From the NCBI GenBank assembly GCA_016303235.1, contig JAEDMB010000041.1, forward strand, positions 1 through 14,033: DNA of 14,033 bases. The letters are read 5' to 3'. The DNA is from Oscillospiraceae bacterium. GTDB taxonomy: Bacteria; Bacillota; Clostridia; Oscillospirales; Ruminococcaceae. The position numbers and the translations under genes are program-made. Shown here in pieces: positions 6,947 through 13,378 of the stretch. The notes below the pieces were generated by a model. It saw only the letters and a program-made list of their open reading frames with translations. It was not told where the DNA came from and did not search any database. The stretch's first letter is position 1. Each line of letters begins with the position of its first letter.

Positions 6947-8086
6947 TTATGCCATTTCGGGCTTATCCCACAGTGGAAGCCATGTTCCTATGCCTTTTTT
7001 TAGTGCATTGCGGTATACAGTACCGCCCCACGCAATATCTTCAACAGGCATTCCTCCGACAGAGTATACAATAATTTCATCGTCGCTCTCTCTGCCTTTG
7101 TGCTTGCCCTGAATAATATCGGTAATATCAATAATATCATCTGCCGAAATTAATCCGTCATGCTTTAAGTCAGTGAATTTAGTTCCCACAATCTGAACCT
7201 GCGGATATGTCGGATAGGGATATTCTTCTTCCCAAGCCTCATAAAGCTTTGCATTGTCGACTACAAGCTTACAGTGATTTGCAAGAAAATCATCGTCAAA
7301 TCTTCCTGCGGACGGCATACTTATCAATGCACCTTTTTTAATCCACGAACTGTCAATATACGGGAATGATTCCACATTGTCACGCACAACTGTTGTCATA
7401 CTTACAATATCGCTGTCCCTTACAGCCTCCTCAAGAGTATCGCATACCTTTATATTTTTAATCTGCGGACATTCCTTTTTGACAAATTCAATGAACGAAT
7501 CTATTGACTTCTGACCTCTGCCCTTGATTTTGACTGTATCAAGATTGGGGCATACGCTTACAAATGCGGAAAGAGAAGTTTTTCCCATAACTCCGGGCCC
7601 TACTACTGCAACGGTTTTTGAATCCTTTCTTGCAAGGTATTTCGCACCTACCCCCGGAATGCCTCCTGTTCTGTATGAGCTTATAAGATTTGCGGACATA
7701 AGGGCGAGGGGAGCTCCTGTATCCTTATCGTTAAGCATCATCATCAGAATTGAACGGGGAAGTCCTTTTTCCTTGTTTTCAACGTTTGAACCGTACCATT
7801 TCATTCCTGCCATTTTATAGTTTCCGCCGAGATATGCCGGCATAGCCATAAATCTTCTTTCATCGGCATTCTTCGGCATACCCTCAAACGGAGGATTGTC
7901 GGGAAACATAATCATACAGCCGTGTGAATTGTGATTTTTTCCGCCCATAACGTAATCGCCTTTGTTAAGTGTTACAAGCAATTCCTCCATAACTTCAACG
8001 CACTGTTTCATATCCTTTACGCCGGCTTTTATCATATCCGGTTCACTCAAGTATAAAAAATCAATTTTAGTATTATTAGTGTCCAT
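6947..8086 (-). CDS. Ornithine cyclodeaminase / mu-crystallin family protein
   Basis: A 379-residue NAD(P)-dependent enzyme of the ornithine cyclodeaminase/mu-crystallin family. The family-wide patch AGMKWYGSN (93-101), the RTGG motif (139-142) and the Rossmann motif VVGPGVMG (161-168) are in the normal order. Lys96 sits where the family's substrate-carboxylate Lys lies. The segment after the Rossmann fold where cyclodeaminase has its catalytic Asp is divergent (SMPSAGRFDD, about 257-266), so true ornithine cyclodeaminase activity is doubtful. Relatives include imine reductases, alanine dehydrogenases and proteins database-labelled tyramine oxidase subunit B. The start ATG has AGAGGT 11 nt upstream. 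It is 26 bp downstream of the FAD oxidase gene, so it may reduce or process the imine made by that enzyme, as ocd accompanies opine oxidase genes in Agrobacterium. The family is sure; the reaction is not. Confidence 0.85.
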   Translation of the reverse strand: MDTNNTKIDFLYLSEPDMIKAGVKDMKQCVEVMEELLVTLNKGDYVMGGKNHNSHGCMIMFPDNPPFEGMPKNADERRFMAMPAYLGGNYKMAGMKWYGSNVENKEKGLPRSILMMMLNDKDTGAPLALMSANLISSYRTGGIPGVGAKYLARKDSKTVAVVGPGVMGKTSLSAFVSVCPNLDTVKIKGRGQKSIDSFIEFVKKECPQIKNIKVCDTLEEAVRDSDIVSMTTVVRDNVESFPYIDSSWIKKGALISMPSAGRFDDDFLANHCKLVVDNAKLYEAWEEEYPYPTYPQVQIVGTKFTDLKHDGLISADDIIDITDIIQGKHKGRESDDEIIVYSVGGMPVEDIAWGGTVYRNALKKGIGTWLPLWDKPEMA

Positions 8087-8112
8087 AATATTTTTTTACC
8101 TCTTTGTCTTTA

Positions 8113-9243
8113 TTAAATTACAGCCTTGAAACGGTCGTATCTGAATGCATCTATATTAAGCATAGTTGGTTCATCGGCACAGAGCTGTGAAAGAATCTGT
8201 CCTACAACGGGAGAAATGCCGAATCCGTGACCCGTAAAGCCACATGCAATTATAAGCCCCGGAACTTCTTCAACCGTACTTATAACAGGTACGCCGTCAA
8301 CGCTTAAATCCTCATAGCCTGCCCACGTTCTTACAATCTTTGCATCTGCAAGCTTTGGAATATATTTCATAATTCCACGGCATATGCACGGAGCTGTTCT
8401 GCTGTCTGTATGCTGTATTCCGCTGTCAAGATTGGTGCTTTCAAATCCCGATGCCCCTCCGAAAACAAATGAACCGTGATTTGTCTGATGTCCATAGAAA
8501 TCGGCATCAGCTGTTCCGAGCATCTGAGGGAACATTTTAGGTTCTGCCTCTGTAACCAATGCCTCAATCAGTTCTGCACGCATAGGAATATCAATTCCGA
8601 CAGTCTGAGTAATAAAACGGCTTTCATATCCCGCTGAAACAACAATTTTCTTTGCGGTATAAACGGCATTTTTTGTTATTACCTGCTGTAAAGTACCTCT
8701 AATCTTTTTTAATTCAACAACTTCCTCGCCTAAAAGAAATTTTACTCCCAATGCACGGGCGTTCTTATAAAATCCCAATGTTGTTGTAAGGGGATTTGCG
8801 TGGCCGTCAGTAGGACACCAGCTTGCACAGGTAACTTCATCGCTTAAATAAGGATTTATCTTTCTGACTTCCTCGCCGTCAATCATTTTTACATTCAGAC
8901 CGCATGCAACGGCTCTGTCGGTAAGCCCCTGAAGTATTTTTTTATGCGTTTCAGTTTTTCCGAGACGGAGATTTCCCTCCTTGTGGTATTCAACATCAAC
9001 TCCGAGAGTTTCCGAAAGTGTCGGCCATACGTTTTCAACGCCGTAAATAGCAAGCGGAAGTTCTCTCGGGTCTCTGCCCGATTGTCTGACTCCTCCTCCG
9101 TTACGGCTTGAACCGCCGTTTCCGATACAGTTATCTTTATCCAGAACGATAACGGAAAGTCCTTTTTTTGCAGTATAATAGGCAGTTGCACAGCCGATTA
9201 CACCGCTTCCTATAATAATTACATCTGCCGTTTTATTATACAT
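8113..9243 (-). CDS. DAO-family FAD-dependent amino acid oxidase/dehydrogenase (beta subunit)
   Basis: A 376-residue flavoenzyme of the D-amino-acid oxidase fold. It opens with the FAD-binding motif IIGSGVIG (10-17) and the acidic end of the second strand (VLDKD, about 33-37), followed by GGSSRNGGGVRQS, typical of the HcnC/opine oxidase B/hydroxyproline dehydrogenase/sarcosine oxidase beta group. The FAD-closing motif GFTGHGFGISP is near the C-terminus. It should oxidise a C-N bond of an amino or imino acid and pass electrons to the partner subunits. I place the start at ATG 9243, ten codons into the longest open frame, because AGAGGG lies 8 nt upstream. This overlaps the preceding gene's end by 8 bp (ATGTATAA), implying coupled translation. 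It lies with the three iron-sulphur/flavin subunit genes. The substrate is unknown: opine, sarcosine, D-amino acid or hydroxyproline are all possible. Confidence 0.88.
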   Translation of the reverse strand: MYNKTADVIIIGSGVIGCATAYYTAKKGLSVIVLDKDNCIGNGGSSRNGGGVRQSGRDPRELPLAIYGVENVWPTLSETLGVDVEYHKEGNLRLGKTETHKKILQGLTDRAVACGLNVKMIDGEEVRKINPYLSDEVTCASWCPTDGHANPLTTTLGFYKNARALGVKFLLGEEVVELKKIRGTLQQVITKNAVYTAKKIVVSAGYESRFITQTVGIDIPMRAELIEALVTEAEPKMFPQMLGTADADFYGHQTNHGSFVFGGASGFESTNLDSGIQHTDSRTAPCICRGIMKYIPKLADAKIVRTWAGYEDLSVDGVPVISTVEEVPGLIIACGFTGHGFGISPVVGQILSQLCADEPTMLNIDAFRYDRFKAVI

Positions 9244-9574
9244 CTGATTTTCCCTCTTTCTTTTCTGATGCAAAGATTTTCATTTCTATCGGACGCATAG
9301 GAGCTCTTGAAGTAGCCGGTTCTAATTGTGACGGTGAAATTTTAAGTTCCCTTGCAACTATATTTTTTACTAATTTTCCGCAGGTCTGTCCCTGACATAA
9401 TCCCATTCCGGCACGCAGATAGCGTCTTATTTCGGTTATAGTATACATACCGTCGTGAACAGCCTTTCTTATTTCGCCTTTTGTAATTTCTTCGCAACGG
9501 CAGACAATACGGTCATCGTCCGGTTCGGGTACAAAGGAATCCGGCATAATACTTCTGTCAAAGTTAGTTTCCAT
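9236..9574 (-). CDS. BFD-like [2Fe-2S]-binding subunit
   Basis: A 112-residue protein with a bacterioferritin-associated-ferredoxin-like domain. Cys25 and Cys27 (CRC) and Cys60 and Cys65 (CQGQTC) are the four cluster ligands, in the pattern seen at the C-terminus of opine oxidase subunit A and HcnB. In those proteins the domain is fused to the flavin subunit; here it is a separate gene. The last 30 residues are a basic tail of unknown role. The start ATG follows AAGGAG by 9 nt. It lies 13 bp after the NAD/FAD subunit gene and overlaps the DAO-family gene by 8 bp, so it is almost certainly a subunit or electron carrier of the same complex. Confidence 0.88.
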   Translation of the reverse strand: METNFDRSIMPDSFVPEPDDDRIVCRCEEITKGEIRKAVHDGMYTITEIRRYLRAGMGLCQGQTCGKLVKNIVARELKISPSQLEPATSRAPMRPIEMKIFASEKKEGKSDV

Positions 9575-9587
9575 CTTTATTCACTCC

Positions 9588-11168
9588 TTATTCTGCTGAT
9601 TTATAAAATCTTGCTTTCATAACCATATCAGACGGTACTTTTATTGTAAGCAGATTTGTATGGTCAAATGCCGGAGCAGTTCTGACCTGCAATACTTCCG
9701 CTTCGCATATTTTCTTACCGCTCCTGTCACAGCCGAATCCCTTATCGCCCTTTTTGGGTAACGGTAAAAATTCATAAGGCATTGTAACAGTTCCGAATCC
9801 TTCTTCATATTCTTCCTGCACAAGGAATATCGCCTGACCTGAACATGATGCAACGCATAAGCCACAGCCGATACATTCCTTTTCGGTATCAACAGCGGGC
9901 AATGCTGTTATATGCGAGCCTATACGGATACAGTGTTTCGGACATGCGTCCTGACATGGATTACAGGGAATATTCTGAGCACATTCGATAACAGGGTGTA
10001 TTTTTTTATTGTGAGTAAATCCGGGGATACGTTCCGCCTCATTTTCGGAAAGAAATCCGTTTTTAAGCAGATTTGTTGCGGTATCGATTCCCTCCTCAGT
10101 TTTTTCTATCTGTTTTCCACGGTTTTCCGGTGCGAACATTCCCTGACGGAGTTCCGATAATGCTGATTTGTTTTTGCTGTAATTTTCGTCACGTTCCTGT
10201 TCTGTTATAAATCCGAGTTCGCATGCTATTGCAGTTCCTGCAATTCTTCCGGTAATCATAGCGGAGCTTGCCTCCTCTATACCGGCTACATCTCCGGCAC
10301 AGAAAATTCCTTTCACAGAAGTTTCGCCGTACTGGTTGCAGATTGGAACTTGTCCGCCTTTTTTAGGATTATCCTCCATTTTACAGCCTGCCATTTTCAG
10401 AAGCTGTGACATCGGAGAAAGTCCGACCGCTACGCATATCGTATCTACATCGAAATGCTTTTCAGTACCCTCAATGAACTGAAATCTGCTGTCTACTTCC
10501 GCAATTGTTACGCCTGTTACATGGTCAGTACCCTCTGCCTTTTTAATCGTATGCGAAAGATAGAAGGGAACTCCGCATCTTGCAATCTTAGAGGCGTGGA
10601 CACCGTAACCGCCTATTCTCGGAGATGCGTCCGCTACTGCAACAACTTCACAGCCTGCCTGCAAAAGCTGATAGCTTACAACCAATCCTACATTGCCTGA
10701 ACCAAGCATTAAAACACGTTCGCCGGGACGTATGCCGTGCAGATTCATCATAGTCTGCGATGCACCTGCTCCGATAACTCCGGGGAGCGTCCAGCCCTCA
10801 AAGTTAATCATATTTTCCGATGCACCTGTTGCAATAAGAACCGAATCACCTTTGTAATGCTGAATTTCATCGCCTTTTTTGACAACAAGTTCCTTATCGG
10901 GATACAAGCCTATTACTGTTGCATTTAAAACTACTTCTATTCCCAGTGAAACAGCCTCCTCAAGAAGTTGCTGACCTATCACAAAGCCTCTTATTTTTGC
11001 CTTATGTTCCTTTGAACCGAAAAATTTATGAATCTGCTTGAATAACTGACCGCCCGGCTTTTCATTTTCATCAAATACTATAACTTTCAGACCGTGCTTT
11101 GATGCTTCAATTGCTGATGAAAGTCCCGAAGGTCCTGCACCGACAATCATTAAATCATATCTTTTCAT
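9588..11168 (-). CDS. NAD(P)/FAD oxidoreductase alpha subunit with ferredoxin-type Fe-S domain
   Basis: A 526-residue electron-transfer flavoprotein. The N-terminal FAD motif VGAGPSG (9-15), a second dinucleotide motif LGSGNVG (155-161) and the FAD motif IFCAGDVAG (288-296) define a pyridine-nucleotide-disulphide-oxidoreductase-like fold, the HcnB/opine oxidase A type. A C-terminal extension (about 396-445) contains ferredoxin-like cysteines: 396, 402, 405 and 409, and then C432-x2-C435-x2-C438-x3-C442, predicted to hold one or two [4Fe-4S] clusters. A further tail (450-526) is unassigned. It probably carries electrons from the DAO-type subunit to NAD or another acceptor. The start ATG has GGAGG 7 nt upstream. 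It is 24 bp after the [2Fe-2S] ferredoxin gene and 13 bp before the BFD-like gene. Anaerobes often carry this Fe-S-extended version; the acceptor is not known. Confidence 0.88.
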   Translation of the reverse strand: MKRYDLMIVGAGPSGLSSAIEASKHGLKVIVFDENEKPGGQLFKQIHKFFGSKEHKAKIRGFVIGQQLLEEAVSLGIEVVLNATVIGLYPDKELVVKKGDEIQHYKGDSVLIATGASENMINFEGWTLPGVIGAGASQTMMNLHGIRPGERVLMLGSGNVGLVVSYQLLQAGCEVVAVADASPRIGGYGVHASKIARCGVPFYLSHTIKKAEGTDHVTGVTIAEVDSRFQFIEGTEKHFDVDTICVAVGLSPMSQLLKMAGCKMEDNPKKGGQVPICNQYGETSVKGIFCAGDVAGIEEASSAMITGRIAGTAIACELGFITEQERDENYSKNKSALSELRQGMFAPENRGKQIEKTEEGIDTATNLLKNGFLSENEAERIPGFTHNKKIHPVIECAQNIPCNPCQDACPKHCIRIGSHITALPAVDTEKECIGCGLCVASCSGQAIFLVQEEYEEGFGTVTMPYEFLPLPKKGDKGFGCDRSGKKICEAEVLQVRTAPAFDHTNLLTIKVPSDMVMKARFYKSAE

Positions 11169-11192
11169 TTCTAAACCTCCGTTGCGGTAAAA

Positions 11193-11516
11193 TTATGAAT
11201 TAAACGGCTTGTCAGATACACCGTACTGTGTCTGTATCTTCATACCGGCTCTGAGCGGTGTTACGCATGTACGAATATTCGGCTTTCCGTCTACAATCAT
11301 AACGCAGTCGGTACATCTTCCGATTGCACAGAAAATACCTCTTGGCTGATGTTCCTTTTTTGTGTATCGGTGTACCATTACACCGCATGCTTTAAGTGCA
11401 ACGGCAATTGGTTCTCCCTCATATCCTTCAAGTTCTTTTCCGTCATATGTAAAAGTAACTTTTTTACCCTTTTCCGGTTTTCCGAGAACAGGGTGTTCCT
11501 GCAATCGTTTTTCCAT
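11193..11516 (-). CDS. [2Fe-2S] ferredoxin subunit (HcnA / opine-oxidase gamma type)
   Basis: A 107-residue plant-type-ferredoxin-like protein (Fer2_4 group). Cys63, Cys68, Cys71 and Cys84, spaced CAIGRCTDC...C, are the cluster ligands. The preceding beta-grasp region (VTFTYDGKELEGYEGEPIA, 20-38) fits the fold. Such small subunits accompany HcnBC, hydroxyproline dehydrogenase and opine oxidase, relaying electrons between the flavin subunits. It is the first gene of the operon. Its ATG lies 5 nt after AGAGG, and a terminator-like hairpin ends only about 12 bp before that ribosome site, so its expression is probably controlled by attenuation. Confidence 0.88.
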   Translation of the reverse strand: MEKRLQEHPVLGKPEKGKKVTFTYDGKELEGYEGEPIAVALKACGVMVHRYTKKEHQPRGIFCAIGRCTDCVMIVDGKPNIRTCVTPLRAGMKIQTQYGVSDKPFNS

Positions 11517-11520
11517 AGTG

Positions 11521-11526
11521 ACCTCT
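11521..11526 (-). promoter_or_regulatory. Ribosome binding site of the first operon gene
   Basis: AGAGGT on the minus strand, placed between the leader terminator hairpin and the ATG at 11516. Its closeness to the hairpin means antitermination would be needed to expose it in a full-length transcript. Confidence 0.6.
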
Positions 11527-11536
11527 TTTCTGAAAG

Positions 11537-11580
11537 CAAAAAAGGCTCCGAAATATAATTAAATACTTCAGACGCCTTTG
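11537..11580 (-). terminator. Leader terminator (attenuator) of the metabolic operon
   Basis: On the minus strand, AAAGGCGTCTGAA (11579-11567) pairs with TTCGGAGCCTTT (11552-11541) to give about 12 bp, with one bulged G (11573) and one G-U, followed by a run of six T's (11543-11538, the first of them paired). It lies about 80 nt after the inferred transcription start and just before the first gene's ribosome site. There is no T-box or riboswitch core I recognise upstream. Confidence 0.65.
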
Positions 11581-11601
11581 ACTGTTTTCTGTTTTATTTT
11601 C

Positions 11602-11685
11602 TGTATATATGATAACACATAAATCACTGTTCTGTATTGTAAAAAACGATACAAGCTTTCTTTTATTAGTGTATCATATCTGTAT
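11602..11685. promoter_or_regulatory. Cluster of TGTAT half-sites, possible operator
   Basis: TGTAT occurs on the + strand at 11602, 11633, 11670 and 11681, and on the minus strand at 11653-11649. The copies at 11670 and 11681 are 11 bp apart and flank the -10 of the operon promoter. The copies at 11633 and 11653 form an imperfect palindrome, TGTATTG-N7-CGATACA (11633-11653), just after the start of transcription. A DNA-binding regulator, perhaps the operon's AraC protein, could use these. Confidence 0.4.
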
Positions 11686-11696
11686 TTAAATGTCAA
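11668..11696 (-). promoter_or_regulatory. Promoter of the flavin oxidase operon
   Basis: On the minus strand, TTGACA (11696-11691), a 17-bp spacer and TACACT (11673-11668), preceded by the extended -10 TGA. The start of transcription is near 11661, giving a leader of about 145 nt. The promoter begins only 15 bp after the hcp stop codon. Confidence 0.78.
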
Positions 11697-11710
11697 CAGT
11701 TTTTTTGCCT

Positions 11711-13276
11711 TTATTTTATTAAAGCTTTTAAATCATTTTCGGGTGATGTAATCGGAGCGATTCCGAAATTCTTAACAAGAAAATCAAGAATATCAGCCGA
11801 AATAAATGCAGGAAGTGAAGGGCCGAGACGAATATTTTTAATTCCTAAATATAAAAGCGTTAAAAGAATACAAACAGCTTTCTGCTCATACCACGAAAGA
11901 ACATATGACAGCGGAAGTTCATTCACATCACATTCAAAAGCCTCCGCAAGAGCCGTTGCAACTTTTATTGCACCGTAGGCATCATTGCACTGCCCCATAT
12001 CCATAATCCTCGGAAATCCGCATATTTCACCTAAATCAAGGTCATTAAAGCGGTATTTTCCGCAGGCAAGAGTTAAAACAATAGTATCCTCCGGAGTCTG
12101 CTTTACAAAATCCGTGTAATAGTTTCTGCCTGCCTTTGCACCGTCACAGCCTCCGACTAAAAATATATGCTTTATAGCTCCCGATTTTACGGCTGATACA
12201 ATTTTATCGGCATTTGAAAGAATTGCATGATGTCCGAATCCTGTTGTTACCTGTTTTCCGCCGTTTATGCCGGTAAATTCCATATCCTCGGAATATCCTC
12301 CGAGTTCAAGAGCCTTTTCTATAACCGGACTGAAATCCTTATCATCACCGATATGGACTGTACCCGTAAATGCTACGGATTCCGTTGTAAAAACTCTGTC
12401 GGAATAGCTTTTTTTCGGTGGCATTATGCAGTTTGTCGTAAATACAACCGGTGCGGGAATATTCTCAAATTCCTTTTGCTGATTCTGCCACGCTGTTCCG
12501 AAATTGCCCTTGAGATGAGAATATTTTTTAAGTTTGGGATAAGCGTGAGCAGGTAACATTTCGCCGTGAGTATAGATATTTATTCCCTTGTCCTTTGTCT
12601 GTTCAAGAAGAATATGCAAGTCCTTTAAATCATGTCCCGAAACTACTATAAATGCTCCTTTTTCAACTTTAAGCGGAACTGTTGCAGGTTCAGGATTTCC
12701 GTATGTTTCTGTATTTGCCCTGTCAAGCAAATCCATACATTTCAGATTGATTTCCCCGACTTTCATCACAATTGGGAGCAGTTCCTCGGCTTTGAGGTCA
12801 AGACCAACTGAAAAAAGTCCCTCTATGAAAAAATTATTTACTTCATTGTCCGTATATCCAAGCACCATTGCATGATACGCATATGCCGACATTCCCCTTA
12901 ATCCAAAAAGAATAAGCGATTTCAGAGAACGGATATTTTCATTTTCATTCCATAAAATATTTATGTCATAATTATTGTTTTTTCCGCCGAGTCTTGAAAT
13001 TTCGGCGTTGACGTTTTCTGTTTGATTCCTGATTGATTCATCATCAAAATTTACGTTTGTAAGCGTAGTGAAAAGACTTTTTATTAAAATTCTGTACGTT
13101 TCGCCGTTTACCTTTTCAGGATTGCTTTTTGCGGAACGTGCAAGACTTATCAATGCTCCTGTCAGTTCGTCCTGCAATTTAGCAGTACCCGATTTTTTTC
13201 CGCATACTCCTGCATTTCCGGTACAGCCTCCGCAGGCTGTCTGTTCGCACTGAAAACAAAACATTTTATTTTCCAT
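11711..13276 (-). CDS. hcp: Hybrid-cluster protein (hydroxylamine / nitric oxide reductase)
   Basis: A 521-residue hybrid-cluster protein, a little shorter than the usual 530-555. The N-terminal cluster motif is C7-x2-C10-x7-C18-x6-C25, with an extra Cys15. All eight ligands of the hybrid [4Fe-2S-2O] cluster are present: His215, Glu239, Cys283, Cys377, Cys405, Cys430, Glu464 and Lys466. Hcp reduces hydroxylamine in vitro and is now mainly seen as an NO reductase and protein S-nitrosylase under anaerobic nitrosative stress; it is cytoplasmic. The ATG at 13276 follows AAGGAG by 8 nt. It diverges from a Crp/Fnr-type regulator, the standard arrangement for HcpR control, with a palindrome at about -41.5. 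No intrinsic terminator follows the stop, so some read-through into the downstream operon is possible. Confidence 0.95.
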   Translation of the reverse strand: MENKMFCFQCEQTACGGCTGNAGVCGKKSGTAKLQDELTGALISLARSAKSNPEKVNGETYRILIKSLFTTLTNVNFDDESIRNQTENVNAEISRLGGKNNNYDINILWNENENIRSLKSLILFGLRGMSAYAYHAMVLGYTDNEVNNFFIEGLFSVGLDLKAEELLPIVMKVGEINLKCMDLLDRANTETYGNPEPATVPLKVEKGAFIVVSGHDLKDLHILLEQTKDKGINIYTHGEMLPAHAYPKLKKYSHLKGNFGTAWQNQQKEFENIPAPVVFTTNCIMPPKKSYSDRVFTTESVAFTGTVHIGDDKDFSPVIEKALELGGYSEDMEFTGINGGKQVTTGFGHHAILSNADKIVSAVKSGAIKHIFLVGGCDGAKAGRNYYTDFVKQTPEDTIVLTLACGKYRFNDLDLGEICGFPRIMDMGQCNDAYGAIKVATALAEAFECDVNELPLSYVLSWYEQKAVCILLTLLYLGIKNIRLGPSLPAFISADILDFLVKNFGIAPITSPENDLKALIK

Positions 13277-13305
13277 AAATCTTTCTCCTTAAAAATAATT
13301 TTTGA

Positions 13306-13334
13306 TTGACTTTGTGATTAAATTATAATATAAT
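13306..13334 (+). promoter_or_regulatory. Promoter of the Crp/Fnr regulator gene
   Basis: TTGACT (13306-13311), a 17-bp spacer and TATAAT (13329-13334), predicting a start near 13341. It overlaps the divergent hcp -10. Confidence 0.75.
13322..13327 (-). promoter_or_regulatory. -10 element of the hcp promoter
   Basis: TATAAT on the minus strand, with a predicted start near 13315. There is no good -35 hexamer at the right distance. Instead, the palindrome at 13350-13363 covers that position, as in class II activator-dependent promoters. Confidence 0.6.
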
Positions 13335-13349
13335 AGAATAAAAAAGTAT

Positions 13350-13363
13350 GTTGAATTTTCAAC
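13350..13363. promoter_or_regulatory. Palindromic operator between hcp and the Crp/Fnr gene
   Basis: GTTGAATTTTCAAC has perfect 6-bp arms. Its centre (13356.5) is 41.5 bp upstream of the inferred hcp start, the class II activator position, and at about +16 of the regulator transcript, a repressing position. It resembles the FNR half-sites TTGA/TCAA, but with four bases between them rather than six. Confidence 0.6.
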
Positions 13364-13378
13364 AAAAGGAGATTTTTT

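Noticed and set aside
10455..10928. Several + strand frames inside the oxidase operon
   Set aside because: Shadows of well-supported minus-strand genes with conserved motifs. They lack start signals.
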